64,000 nucleotides of DNA from Edaphobacter acidisoli (GTDB taxonomy: Bacteria; Acidobacteriota; Terriglobia; Terriglobales; Acidobacteriaceae). Every line of letters begins with the position of its first letter. The stretch's first letter is position 1. The notes below the pieces were generated by a model. It saw only the letters and a program-made list of their open reading frames with translations. It had not been told where the DNA came from and made no database searches. This document shows positions 35,985-45,993 of the stretch, piece after piece. Position numbers and translations under genes: made by a program. The stretch is from the NCBI RefSeq assembly GCF_014642855.1, contig NZ_BMJB01000004.1:47383-111382 (forward strand), given 5' to 3'.

Positions 35985-38900
35985 ATGTGGCTGGTACATG
36001 CAGCTTTGCGGCGTCCCATTACTGTATTGGTGGCGGTGATCGCGGTCGCGCTGTGTTCGGTTCTGGCGCTGACGCGGATGCCGGTGGATATTTTCCCGAA
36101 CCTGAATCTGCCTGTGATTTATGTTGCTCAGCCGTATGGCGGTATGAGCCCGGCGCAGATGGAGGGCTATCTCACCTATTACTACGAATCGAATTTTCTT
36201 TATATCTCTGGCCTGGAGAGCGTGGAGTCGAAGTCGGTGGAGAACTTCGCGCTGCTGAAGCTGTCGTTTCGTCCGGGTACAGACATGAACCAGGCGCTCT
36301 CACAGACTGTTGCGTACATTGAGCGTGCCCACGCCTACATGCCAGCAGGCACTGTACCGCCTTTTGTATTGCGGTTTGATGCAGGCAGCGTACCGGTGGG
36401 CTATGTGACGTTTTTTAGCAAGACACATAGTGTGGATGAGCTGCAGGACCTGGCACTGAATCGGGTGCGTCCACTGTTTACTACGCTTCCAGGTGTTTCC
36501 TCGCCGGCAACATTTGGCGGGAGCTCGCGCACGATTGTCATTAAAGTTGACCGCGACAAGCTGAACAGTTACAGGATGTCGACCGGAGAGGTGGTGAAGG
36601 CGCTGCTTTCGGGCAATGTGATTGCACCCTCGGGCGATGTGAAGGTGGGAGACCTGGATCGCATTACGCCGATGAATGGGGTGGTGTCTGACATTCGCAG
36701 CCTTGCCGATCTTCCTATCCGCACCGGCTCTGGGCCAACGGTATTTGTGCGTGATATTGGCACAGTCGAAGACGGCAGCGATCTTACGCTGGGCTATGCG
36801 CTCGTGAATGGGCGGCGCACGGTCTATCTACCTGTGACTAAGCGTGCTGACGCATCCACGCTGGACGTGGTGAATGAAGTAAAGGCCAGCATGGGCCGCT
36901 TTGCCAATGTTCTGCCGCCGGACGTTCAGGTGAGTTATGAGTTTGACCAGTCGGGACGGGTGCGCAGATCGCTGGCCTCACTTATCTGGGAGGGCGTGAT
37001 TGGAGCGGTGTTGACCGGTCTAATGGTCTTCCTGTTTCTCCGCGAGTGGCGGAGCTCGTTCATTGTGGTTGCGTCCATTCCGTTTGCTCTGATCGCGGCA
37101 GTCGTGGGGCTATGGCTTGCCGGTCAGACGATCAACATCATGACGCTGAGCGGGCTTGCACTGGCTGTCGGCATTCTGGTGGATGAGGCAATGGTGGAAA
37201 TCGAAAACATTCACCGCAACCTCCAGATTACGGACAATATACCCCAGGCGGTGTTGGATGGGACGCGCGAGACGATGATCCCACGACTGCTGGCAATGCT
37301 GTCTATCCTTGCGGTATTTGTGCCGTCCTTTCTGATGGTCGGCGTGACGCGTGCGTTATTTATACCGCTTTCGCTGGCGGTAGGCTTTACGATGCTTGCC
37401 TCTTACCTGCTCTCGAGCACGTTTGTTCCAGTGCTGTATATCTGGCTGAACCGGAGCATGCACCGCAGTGTGGAGGAGAGTACAGGACGCAGCCGTTTTG
37501 ACCACTTCCGTGACCGCTACACGCATCTGGTCCAACGCTTGCTGGGACGCCGCAAGACAATTGTTGCAATCTACCTGGTTGGCGCGGCAGTGATTCTGGC
37601 ACTGGCCATACCCAAACTGGGGAGGGAGATTTTCCCGCACGCTCCGGAGACGCAGTTCCAGCTTCGTCTGCGCGCGCCGGCCGGAACCCGCATTGAAGTT
37701 ACAGAACAGATCGCGCTGAAGACACTGGATGAGATCAAGCGCATAGCGGGACCGGAGAATGTAGAGATCAGCCTGGGATATGTGGGCACCTATGCGCCGA
37801 GCTATCCGGTGAATCTGGTGTATCTGTGGACCAGCGGGCCCCAGGAGGCTGTGCTGCGTATTCAGCTCAGGAAGAGCGCGCGCATTCACATCCAGCAGCT
37901 TGAGGAAGAACTGCGGCCGGTGCTGGCGCGTGATTTTCCCGGAACAGCTGTGACATTTGAGTCCGCCGATATCGTGGACCAGATCATGGATTTTGGTTCT
38001 CCGACACCTATTGAAGTTGCTATACAGGGGTTCGACCTGTCTACGGATCACGCCTATGCGGAGCGGGTGAGAGCAGAGCTGGGGAAGCTCGATCATCTGC
38101 GCGACCTGCACTACGCCCAACCGCTTGAGTATCCCAGCCTGAACGTAGATATAGACCGCGTGCGCGCCGGGCAGCTTGGCCTGACTGTGGAAGATGTTGC
38201 GCGGTCGGTCGAAACAGCGACGTGGTCGAGCAGGTTTGTTTCCCGCAACTTCTGGCAGGACCCCTCAACTGGTGTCGGCTACCAGGTGCAGGTCGAGGTG
38301 CCGCAGGGCGAGATGAAGTCGATTGATGATCTGGCCAATGTCCCACTGATGAATGGCGGGTCCTCGAACCATCCCAACGTGGGAGATGTTGCAAATCTCT
38401 CGTATGGGCAGGTCACAGGTGAATTTGACCGATATGACATGCAGAGGATGATCTCACTCACGGCAAATGCTGTGGGTGAAGATCTGGGCAGCGCGGCCAG
38501 CCAGGTGGAGCAGGCGCTCCAGAGGGCTGGCGCTCCGCCGCGTGGCGTAGAGGTGCAGATCCGCGGACAGGTTACACCCCTGCGGCAGACGATGCATTAT
38601 CTGACGCTGGGTTTGTTGATTGCCGTGGTCGCCATTTACCTGTTACTGGCGGCGAATTTCCAGTCACTGCGCCTGGCGCTGGTTTCGGTCTCAACCGCTC
38701 CGGCGGTGATCTGCGGCGTGGCGCTGATGCTGCTCATGACAGGCACCACGCTGAACCTGCAATCGTTCATGGGCGCGATCATGGCACTCGGCGTCTCCGT
38801 GGCCAACTCAATTCTGTTGGTGACGTTTGCTGAAGAGCACCGGCGCCAGGGAGATTTCTCATCCGTGGATGCGGCAGTGTTTGGCGGAGGGACGAGACTA

Positions 38901-39143
38901 CGCCCCATTGTGATGACCAGCATCGCCATGATTGCCGGGATGGTCCCTATGGCTCTGGGGCTGAGCGAAGGAGGACGTCAGGTGGCGCCGCTGGGACGTG
39001 CCGTCATCGGCGGACTGATGGCTTCGACTATCGCAACACTGCTTATCCTGCCGGCGGTATATTCAGCGGCGCAGGAGCGCGCGTCGAAAGCCTCAGCCTC
39101 ACTGGACGTGACCGATCAACATAGCCCTTATGCATCGCTGTGA
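35985..39143 (+). CDS. RND-family efflux permease (AcrB/HAE-like)
   Basis: 1052 residues, normal RND length, with two copies of the TM1-loop-TM2-6 arrangement. N-terminal ALRRPITVLVAVIAVALCSV and the porter-domain QPYGGMSPAQMEGYLTYYYE are typical. TM4 has VGILVDEAMVEIENIHRN at about 394-411, where AcrB has the Asp-Asp proton relay; here it is Asp-Glu. The second half repeats with LTLGLLIAVVAIYLLLAANF and MALGVSVANSILLVTFAEEH. Inner-membrane proton-driven exporter working with the flanking TolC and adaptor. Drug versus metal specificity cannot be set; no CusA-type Met cluster was noticed. Confidence 0.95.
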   Translation: MWLVHAALRRPITVLVAVIAVALCSVLALTRMPVDIFPNLNLPVIYVAQPYGGMSPAQMEGYLTYYYESNFLYISGLESVESKSVENFALLKLSFRPGTDMNQALSQTVAYIERAHAYMPAGTVPPFVLRFDAGSVPVGYVTFFSKTHSVDELQDLALNRVRPLFTTLPGVSSPATFGGSSRTIVIKVDRDKLNSYRMSTGEVVKALLSGNVIAPSGDVKVGDLDRITPMNGVVSDIRSLADLPIRTGSGPTVFVRDIGTVEDGSDLTLGYALVNGRRTVYLPVTKRADASTLDVVNEVKASMGRFANVLPPDVQVSYEFDQSGRVRRSLASLIWEGVIGAVLTGLMVFLFLREWRSSFIVVASIPFALIAAVVGLWLAGQTINIMTLSGLALAVGILVDEAMVEIENIHRNLQITDNIPQAVLDGTRETMIPRLLAMLSILAVFVPSFLMVGVTRALFIPLSLAVGFTMLASYLLSSTFVPVLYIWLNRSMHRSVEESTGRSRFDHFRDRYTHLVQRLLGRRKTIVAIYLVGAAVILALAIPKLGREIFPHAPETQFQLRLRAPAGTRIEVTEQIALKTLDEIKRIAGPENVEISLGYVGTYAPSYPVNLVYLWTSGPQEAVLRIQLRKSARIHIQQLEEELRPVLARDFPGTAVTFESADIVDQIMDFGSPTPIEVAIQGFDLSTDHAYAERVRAELGKLDHLRDLHYAQPLEYPSLNVDIDRVRAGQLGLTVEDVARSVETATWSSRFVSRNFWQDPSTGVGYQVQVEVPQGEMKSIDDLANVPLMNGGSSNHPNVGDVANLSYGQVTGEFDRYDMQRMISLTANAVGEDLGSAASQVEQALQRAGAPPRGVEVQIRGQVTPLRQTMHYLTLGLLIAVVAIYLLLAANFQSLRLALVSVSTAPAVICGVALMLLMTGTTLNLQSFMGAIMALGVSVANSILLVTFAEEHRRQGDFSSVDAAVFGGGTRLRPIVMTSIAMIAGMVPMALGLSEGGRQVAPLGRAVIGGLMASTIATLLILPAVYSAAQERASKASASLDVTDQHSPYASL

Positions 39144-39159
39144 TTTTAGGAGAGTCATC

Positions 39160-40389
39160 ATGCACGGAGAATACTTGATTCACCGCGATACACCACGGAT
39201 GCCTGGATGGTCCGCGATGAGCATGCTGCTGGCGGCTGGAGCCATTGCGACCGGACTGGCTCTTAGCGGGTGCGACTCGCGGATGAGCGGCCCCCCAGCT
39301 TCGGCCGCAGCAGTCTCCAAGGTTACGCAACCGGTGCAAGTGGACACGGTGCGTGTCATTTCGAAGCGCCTGAATATGGAGATCAACCTGCCGGGTGAGT
39401 TGCAGCCGTATGAGGAGGTACGCATCTTTCCGCGTGTGAGCGGGTACCTGAAATGGATTGGTGTGGACCGTGGGTCGGTTGTAAAACAGGGCCAGCTTGT
39501 TGCGGTTCTGGAAGCTCCCGAGATTGTGGCCCAGAAAGCCGAGGCACAGGCCAAGGTGTTCAGCGCCGAGAACCAGCGCCTGGCGAGCGAGGCCAAGCTC
39601 TCCGCCGACGAGAGCACATATGAACGGCTCAAGGATGCTGCGAAGACCCCCGGTGTCATCTCCGATGAGGAGCTGGATGTTGCGCAGAGGACAGCCGAGG
39701 GCGACCGCGCGCGAGTGGTCGCCTTGCGCAATACGGTGGAAGCCGCCCGCGCCAATCTGCGCTCTGCGCTTGAAATGGAGAGCTACCTGCGTATCATCGC
39801 GCCATTTGATGGTGTTGTGACGAAACGGAATGTTCATCCCGGCGCGCTGGTGGGTCCCGGCGGAGGTTCCGGAACAGAGCAGTCGATGTTGCGCATCGAA
39901 CAGATCGCGCATCTACGTCTGGTAGTGGCCGTCCCGGAGATTTATGTAGCTGGGGTAAAGCGAGGGGAGAAGGTCAGCTTTACTGTGCCTGCTTTCCCGG
40001 GCCGTACTTTCACAGGGGTAGTTGCGCGGCCGGCGGACTCGGTGGATGCGACGACGCGCACCATGCCAGTAGAGATGGACGTGTGGAACCGCGGCGGCGA
40101 GCTCCATTCAGGAATGTTCCCTGATGTGCGCTGGCCCGTGCATCGGCCTGAGCAGACGCTATTTGTTCCGCAAACAGCCGTGGCCCGCAATATGGAGCAG
40201 AGCTATGTACTATGTATCCGCGGTGGCAAGATTGAACAGGTGAGCGTTAAGACCGGTGGGACGGTGGGACGCCTGACCGAGGTCTTCGGCCAGCTTAATG
40301 CGGGAGATGAAGTGGCAGTGCATACGAGCGAAGACCTGCGTCCGGGCACTGCGGCGGTTGCTCATTTTGTGGCTGACGATGGGAAATAG
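39160..40389 (+). CDS. RND periplasmic adaptor (membrane fusion) lipoprotein
   Basis: 409 residues from the ATG at 39160, which has AGGAG 8 nt upstream (an in-frame ATG at 39130 would overlap the RND gene by 14 bp). Contains a lipobox in LALSGCDS. HlyD/AcrA features: lipoyl-like half VRIFPRVSGYLKWIGVDRGS followed by VVKQGQLVAVLEAPE, a helical hairpin at about 110-190, YLRIIAPFDGVVTKRNVHPG, then a beta-barrel. It links permease and TolC in the periplasm. Being last in the operon (tolC-RND-adaptor) is the reverse of the common adaptor-first order. Confidence 0.93.
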   Translation: MHGEYLIHRDTPRMPGWSAMSMLLAAGAIATGLALSGCDSRMSGPPASAAAVSKVTQPVQVDTVRVISKRLNMEINLPGELQPYEEVRIFPRVSGYLKWIGVDRGSVVKQGQLVAVLEAPEIVAQKAEAQAKVFSAENQRLASEAKLSADESTYERLKDAAKTPGVISDEELDVAQRTAEGDRARVVALRNTVEAARANLRSALEMESYLRIIAPFDGVVTKRNVHPGALVGPGGGSGTEQSMLRIEQIAHLRLVVAVPEIYVAGVKRGEKVSFTVPAFPGRTFTGVVARPADSVDATTRTMPVEMDVWNRGGELHSGMFPDVRWPVHRPEQTLFVPQTAVARNMEQSYVLCIRGGKIEQVSVKTGGTVGRLTEVFGQLNAGDEVAVHTSEDLRPGTAAVAHFVADDGK

Positions 40390-40637
40390 GCATGGTAGGG
40401 CCACCATCAGGCGATAGCCATCAAGCTGGATATTGGCGACGTAAGCTCCTTGGGCAGGTGGGCATGCAAAAAATTGCATCATCGCTTAATTCAGTTGCTA
40501 CAATAGCTTGCGCGTGGGTGGCGCGCCCGGTAGACGTATGACGCGGCGGCCGGATTTTCCACCGCTGTTCGGTGGCTTGACTTTCGATCTGTGTTGACTC
40601 CATGCGGCGCATTGCGCCCTGATTTTGGGAATTTACG

Positions 40638-43600
40638 ATGACTCCCTGTTTCTGCTTTGGTTGGTTTGCTTCGTCATTCTGTTCGGTTCATCAAGCATTG
40701 CAAGGCGCATGGAAGCGCGGGCGCAATCCTGGCTGGCGATTGCGCGCGCGGCGTCTGGCGTGGCTGCCGATTCTGGCTGTGCTGTGTGGCGCACCTCTGG
40801 CCCATGCAACTACATTCACGGTGACTGCGAGCACGGATGCCGCGGCTACGACCACCTATCCCGGCGACGGTCCCGGTCAGGCAGGTGATTTGCGCCACGC
40901 GATTCTCAGTTCAGCATCTGGCGACACAATTGTGTTCAATTGTGGAAGCCCTTGTGTCGTTACGCTGAATGGCCCCTTGCCCCCAATTATGTCCAATTTA
41001 ACCATCGATGGCGGCCTGCTGGGCAACACCATCATCGATGGGAACAGCCAGTATCGCGTCTTCTTTGTCGATATCGGTACGGTGATGCTTGAGAACTTAG
41101 TCATCCGCAATGGCCAGGCCCATGGTGGCAATGGCGGCGGAGGTCTTGCCTGCGGTGGTGGCGGAGCTGGGCTGGGAGGCGGCTTGTTTGTGAATGGAGT
41201 CACAGCAGCGGCTACCGTGACGGTGAGCAATGTGCTCTTCGAAGATGACAGTGCGGTGGGCGGGAACGGATGTGCGGCCTCGTCCAACATGGGCTCTGGC
41301 GGCGGAGGTGGTTTGGGCGGGAACGGGGGCAACGGCGGAATCATCTCCTCCTCCACCTATACCGACGGAGGCGGTGGTGGCGTGCTCGGTGCAGGCGCCG
41401 CTGGTGACGCCGTCGGCCTCAATGGATCTGCGGGAGGTGAGGGTGGCGGAGGCGGCAGCGACTCCAACGGAAATGTATCTTCTCTCGGCGGCCCGGGTGG
41501 AGCTGGATACGGAACGAATGCGACAGGGGGAATCGGCGCCTCGCAGGGAGGCAATGGAGGCTTCGGCGGTGGCGGTGGCGCAGCCATTACATTCGCCGGC
41601 ATTGGAGGCTTCGGAGGCGGCGGTGGCGGTGGCGAAGAGTTGGGCGGTAACGGCGGGGCCGGCGGTGGTGGCGGAGGTTCCACCGCCGGTGGCACAGCTG
41701 GCGTGGGCGGTGTACTCGCAGGAGCGCTCAAGGGAGGGAATGGTTCAATAGCTCCTGGCAGTAGCGGTGGTGGCGCGGCCGGTGGTCCGGATATCTTTGT
41801 CAATCAGGGCACTCTCATTATCGAGAACAGCAACAGCCAGGGCGCCAGCGCGACCGGCGGAATAGGTGGAAGCGGCGCGGGCAATGGAGGCGCCGACGCG
41901 ACGCCAGTTTTCAACTACGCGGGAACGGTTGACGGCTCGAGCACAAAAGGCCCGATTGCCAATGCTCTGCCTTACCCCATTCCTTCCTTCGTGGTGGAGA
42001 CAACGTTGGACGATGCACTGGGTGTTGCGGGTGACTGTCCGGTGGGCGGCGGAGGAACGAGCTGCACGTTGCGCGATGCACTGGCGGCCTCGAATGCAAA
42101 CGGAGGGAAGATTACGTTTGACAGCACGGTGTTTAAGACCACGAACACTGCAGCCCAGAACACGATTACGCTTTCGAGCGGGCTGATCGTTCCCGCGAGT
42201 ACGACCATCGAGGGTTTGACGAGTGGCAGCGGTGCGACGCTGACAGACCTGGTGACGGTCTCGGGTGGTGGCTCAGGGAGCAACTTCTCGATCTTCACGG
42301 TGAACGGTGGAGTTACAGGAGCGGCGATCGCGAACCTGATTATCACCAATGGATATGTGGCCACACAGGGCGGCGGCATCCTGAACAATGGCTCGCTCAC
42401 CGTGAGCAACTGCACCTTCAACAACAACTATGCGGGTGGCTATGTCACCGGCGGCGGAAATGGAGGCGGCGCGATCTATAACACCGGGACGCTGACCATC
42501 ACGGGCAGCACGTTCGCGGGCAACACGTCCGCGCCAGGGGGCGCCATTGCTCTCACCGGTGGAACAGCGGTCGTATCGAACAGCACGTTCTCCGGCAACG
42601 CAGCTCTATCGTCCTACGCGGGTGGCGCAGTCTTTATTAACACTGGCGCTACGCTGACGGTCTCCGATAGCACTTTCTCCGGAAATTCCGGCGACGGAGG
42701 AGGGGCCATTATGGATTACGGCACGCTGACGATGAATAACAGCATCGTCGCTAACAACAGCGGCGATGGTCTCTACAGCAGCGGAACGTTGACGATGAGC
42801 AATAGCGTGCTCGCTGCCAACTCCGGAGGTGACTGCGTCGTTGGAAGCGGAAGCTGTCCGACGAACGGCACGAACGGCAATATCGTGGGTGTCAGCAGCG
42901 TCAATCTCGCTCCTCTTGGCGACTACGGCGGGCCGACGCTGACGATGATTCCGCTGCCCGGCAGTCCGGCGATTTGCGCAGGCCTCACGAGCGGCATTCC
43001 TGCGGGTGCCACTGACCAGCGCGGCTTCCCGCGTACGAACACTACCTATACCGGTTATTCTTCGAGCACACCCTGTGTTGACATGGGCGCGGTGCAGACC
43101 AACTACCAGTCCATACAGTTCAACGACACAACCTTTACGGCACTGCAAGGCTCGGCGGTCAGCTCGCCTGCGGTTCCGGTGGTGAGTGTTACGGAGAACG
43201 GGCAAAACCTAGGCGGCGTGCCAGTAATGCTGAGCGTAACCAGCGGGACCGCGAGCAATGTGACGGGACTTGGGCCGGTGACGACTGTGACCGGGACCGG
43301 TGCGACCTTTGGCTCCCTGAAGGCCACTGCGGGAGGCAGCTATACGTTGGGCGCGACGCTCAATCTTGTGGGATCTGATTCGATCACTACAGGTTCTGGG
43401 GCTGACCTGAGCGTCACGTCTCTGTTACCGACGGTGACTGCAGTGGCCCCCGATAATGGCCCGGCTGCTGGTGGAACAGCGGTAACGATTACGGGAACGA
43501 ACTTCACGGGAGCAACGAGCATCAACTTCGGCAGCACACCGGCAGCGAGCTTCACGGTGGTGAGCGCGGCACAGATCGTAGCTGTATCTCCTGTGTCGAC

Positions 43601-45200
43601 GAGCGCGAGTACGGTGGACATAGTGGTGACGACGGCGCAGGGAACGAGCGGAACGGGCGCATCGGACCAGTTCACCTATACGGCGGTGACACCGACGGTG
43701 AATACCTGGCCCACGGCGAGCGCGATTGCGTACGGTCAGACGCTGGTTTCGTCGACACTCTCCGGCGGGTCTGTATCGTACAACGGAGGCACGGTGGCGG
43801 GCAGCTTCGCGTGGACAACGCCGACAACTGCGCCGGTGGCGGGCACGCAGACGGAGTCTGTCACCTTTACGCCTGCGAACACGACGGATTACTACGCAGT
43901 CACCGGAACGGTCACAGTTACGGTGACGCAAGCTATGCCTACGGTGACCTGGTCTGCGCCGACATCGATCAGCTACGGGACGGCGCTGAGTGCGGCGCAG
44001 TTGAATGCGACGGCAAGCTACAACGGTGCGGCGGTGGCGGGCGCGTTCAACTACAGTCCTGCCGCAGGCACAGTGTTGTCGGCCGGTTCACACACGCTTT
44101 CGGTTAGCTTCATTCCGACGGACACGACGGACTATGCGACGCCGCAGCCGGTGGCTGTCGCTCTTAATGTGACCGGTGGCGAGTTGTTGGTGGTAGCGAA
44201 TAATGCGAGCCGGGTGTATGGGGCGGGGAATCCTGTCTTTACAGGTGCGGTGACGGGTGCGGCGAATGGCGACACGTTTACGGAGAGCTACACGACCACG
44301 GCGACGCAGAGCTCGGGTATTGGCAGCTACGCGATTGTCCCCAGTGTGACGGGTGCGAACTTGAGCGACTACACGGTGAGTGCGACGAACGGCACGTTGA
44401 CCATTACGCAGGCGTCGTCTGCCACTGTGCTGACGGCGGGCGCCAGCTCGGCTGCGCCAGGACAGCCTGTAACGCTGACAGCTACGGTGAAGGATGCAAG
44501 TGCGAATAGTACAGGAACGCCGAGCGGTGCGGTGACGTTCTTTGACGGCACGACGCAGTTGGGCGCGGCGACGCTGAGCGGAGGGGTGGCTGTGTACTCG
44601 ACCACCGCGCTGGTGTCGGGAACCCATACGCTGGCTGCGGTCTATAGCGGGGATGCGAACTTTACCGGCTCGAATGCGAGCCTCGCGTCTGGGGTGGTGA
44701 TTACGCCGCTCGACTTCACGTTGGGACTGAGTGGAATAGGCAGCCAGACGGTGGCTCCTGGAGGCACGGCAAGCTACAGCTTCCAGATTGCTCCTCTGTA
44801 CGGCAGCTATCCGGCGGCGGTGAGCTTCAGCGTGACGGGGCTTCCGGCCGGAGCGACGGCGACGTTCTCGCCGCAGAGCATCGCGGCCAATGGAGGAAGG
44901 CAGACGGTGACGATGACAATCCAGACCGCTGCTGCGACGGCGAAGGTGGAGGGCCATGGCAGAGGCTATCTGCTTGCGCTGCTGGTGGTGCCGATGCTGG
45001 GCCTGCGACGACGAGGACGGATGCGGCTGGTCTGCGTGCTCTTCATGGTGTTGGGCGGCGCGGCTGCACTTACCACGCTGACGGGCTGCGGTGCAGGGGA
45101 TGGCTTTTTCACGCAGCCGCAGCAGAGCTATGCCGTGACCGTGACCGCTGCCAGCGGGCAGGCGCAACACTCTGCGACGGCAACGCTGATCGTCGAGTAG
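40638..45200 (+). CDS. Giant secreted Gly-rich / beta-helix / Ig-repeat protein with C-terminal membrane anchor
   Basis: 1520 residues. Signal peptide ends at APLAHA before TTFTV. Approximate layout: 55-150 start of a beta-helix (DLRHAILSSASGDTIVF); 158-428 a Gly-rich tract of GGxGG-type runs resembling PE_PGRS proteins; 440-760 right-handed beta-helix repeats (ILNNGSLTVSNCTFNNNYAG, TFSGNSGDGGGAIMDYGTLT); 928-1015 an IPT/TIG domain (VAPDNGPAAGGTAVTITGTN); then Ig-like and MBG domains (ASRVYGAGNPVFTGAVTGAA). The C-terminus has YLLALLVVPMLGL, RRRGRMR, a second hydrophobic helix ending LTTLTGCG, and a beta tail (YAVTVTAASGQAQHSATA). Probably a cell-surface adhesin or matrix protein. Followed by a small beta-barrel gene. 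Confidence 0.85.
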   Translation: MTPCFCFGWFASSFCSVHQALQGAWKRGRNPGWRLRARRLAWLPILAVLCGAPLAHATTFTVTASTDAAATTTYPGDGPGQAGDLRHAILSSASGDTIVFNCGSPCVVTLNGPLPPIMSNLTIDGGLLGNTIIDGNSQYRVFFVDIGTVMLENLVIRNGQAHGGNGGGGLACGGGGAGLGGGLFVNGVTAAATVTVSNVLFEDDSAVGGNGCAASSNMGSGGGGGLGGNGGNGGIISSSTYTDGGGGGVLGAGAAGDAVGLNGSAGGEGGGGGSDSNGNVSSLGGPGGAGYGTNATGGIGASQGGNGGFGGGGGAAITFAGIGGFGGGGGGGEELGGNGGAGGGGGGSTAGGTAGVGGVLAGALKGGNGSIAPGSSGGGAAGGPDIFVNQGTLIIENSNSQGASATGGIGGSGAGNGGADATPVFNYAGTVDGSSTKGPIANALPYPIPSFVVETTLDDALGVAGDCPVGGGGTSCTLRDALAASNANGGKITFDSTVFKTTNTAAQNTITLSSGLIVPASTTIEGLTSGSGATLTDLVTVSGGGSGSNFSIFTVNGGVTGAAIANLIITNGYVATQGGGILNNGSLTVSNCTFNNNYAGGYVTGGGNGGGAIYNTGTLTITGSTFAGNTSAPGGAIALTGGTAVVSNSTFSGNAALSSYAGGAVFINTGATLTVSDSTFSGNSGDGGGAIMDYGTLTMNNSIVANNSGDGLYSSGTLTMSNSVLAANSGGDCVVGSGSCPTNGTNGNIVGVSSVNLAPLGDYGGPTLTMIPLPGSPAICAGLTSGIPAGATDQRGFPRTNTTYTGYSSSTPCVDMGAVQTNYQSIQFNDTTFTALQGSAVSSPAVPVVSVTENGQNLGGVPVMLSVTSGTASNVTGLGPVTTVTGTGATFGSLKATAGGSYTLGATLNLVGSDSITTGSGADLSVTSLLPTVTAVAPDNGPAAGGTAVTITGTNFTGATSINFGSTPAASFTVVSAAQIVAVSPVSTSASTVDIVVTTAQGTSGTGASDQFTYTAVTPTVNTWPTASAIAYGQTLVSSTLSGGSVSYNGGTVAGSFAWTTPTTAPVAGTQTESVTFTPANTTDYYAVTGTVTVTVTQAMPTVTWSAPTSISYGTALSAAQLNATASYNGAAVAGAFNYSPAAGTVLSAGSHTLSVSFIPTDTTDYATPQPVAVALNVTGGELLVVANNASRVYGAGNPVFTGAVTGAANGDTFTESYTTTATQSSGIGSYAIVPSVTGANLSDYTVSATNGTLTITQASSATVLTAGASSAAPGQPVTLTATVKDASANSTGTPSGAVTFFDGTTQLGAATLSGGVAVYSTTALVSGTHTLAAVYSGDANFTGSNASLASGVVITPLDFTLGLSGIGSQTVAPGGTASYSFQIAPLYGSYPAAVSFSVTGLPAGATATFSPQSIAANGGRQTVTMTIQTAAATAKVEGHGRGYLLALLVVPMLGLRRRGRMRLVCVLFMVLGGAAALTTLTGCGAGDGFFTQPQQSYAVTVTAASGQAQHSATATLIVE

Positions 45201-45280
45201 AACCATGAGCAGCACGGCTGAAGCCCAACTCGCGGACGGCTGTCACTGCAAGGGATTTTTAAAAAGGAGTGGATGGAAGG

Positions 45281-45868
45281 GTGAAGATCTGGACTGGATT
45301 AGTCGTGGTATCGCTGCTTGGCGTGGCGGTTGGAGCGGGAGCACAGAGCAAGCCTGCGTCGGCGAACGGCGTCATCAGCGCGTCGGTAAGCTACAACGCG
45401 ATGCATGCAGGAGGGGGGGCCGGCTCAAGCAGCTTCTGGACGCAAGGCGGAGGGGCCGAGGTTGCCGGCACGCTCGCCGACGGCTTCGGCGCAGTCGCGA
45501 ACGTCACCGGATTGCACACGGCTAATGCCGGGCATGGTGTTCCGGTGAACTTGGTTGCAGCGACCTTCGGACCGCGCTATACGTGGGTTCCGCGAAGACA
45601 ATCGTCACGCAGTGTGGCGATCTTTGCGCAAGGGCTTGTAGGTGAAGCGCATGGCTTCCATGGGCTGTTTCCGGCACCGGGAGAATCGATCACTTCGGCC
45701 AGTGGCTTGGCGGTCAATCTGGGCGGTGGCGTCGATTTGAGCATTAGGCGTCATCTTGCGCTGCGCGTGATCGAAGCCAGCTGGTTGCGTACGCAACTGC
45801 CTAACTCCGGCTCGAATGTGCAAAACAATCTTCTGCTCGGCGCTGGCATCGTCTTCCGCTCCAGGTAG
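45281..45868 (+). CDS. Small outer-membrane beta-barrel protein (first copy of paired module)
   Basis: 195 residues from the GTG at 45281 (VKIWTGLVVVSLLGVAVGAG then AQ, a good signal peptide); AAGGAG lies about 11 nt upstream and a GTG at 45269 is the alternative. Alternating hydrophobic strands (GVISASVSYNAMHAG, GAEVAGTLADGFGAVANVTG, LVAATFGPRYTWVP, VAIFAQGLVGEAHGFHG, LALRVIEASWLRTQLP, NLLLGAGIVFR) fit an eight-stranded OmpA/OmpX-like barrel. Lies 80 bp after the giant Gly-rich protein; the same pairing recurs at 50.7-55.4 kb, suggesting the barrel helps export or anchor the giant partner. That link is inference. Confidence 0.75.
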   Translation: MKIWTGLVVVSLLGVAVGAGAQSKPASANGVISASVSYNAMHAGGGAGSSSFWTQGGGAEVAGTLADGFGAVANVTGLHTANAGHGVPVNLVAATFGPRYTWVPRRQSSRSVAIFAQGLVGEAHGFHGLFPAPGESITSASGLAVNLGGGVDLSIRRHLALRVIEASWLRTQLPNSGSNVQNNLLLGAGIVFRSR

Positions 45869-45993
45869 TAAGCATTGGAGTGCCCAGCAAATTCTGTACC
45901 AACGGGAGTGAGACAACTGGTACGGAAGGAGCATGGTATGGGGAGAACGAAGAAGTACAGCCTGAGCAGATCGTCAAAAGGGCAAATCTGAAG

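Noticed and set aside
41560..41700. Short tandem-like GGC/GGT repeats that could suggest a satellite or CRISPR-like array
   Set aside because: They are codons of the glycine-rich tract; no spacer-repeat periodicity is present. No CRISPR array was found anywhere in the window.
44088..45215. 375-codon Arg/His-rich minus-strand frame
   Set aside because: Antisense of Thr/Ala/Gly-rich Ig repeats; composition is an artefact and there is no start signal.
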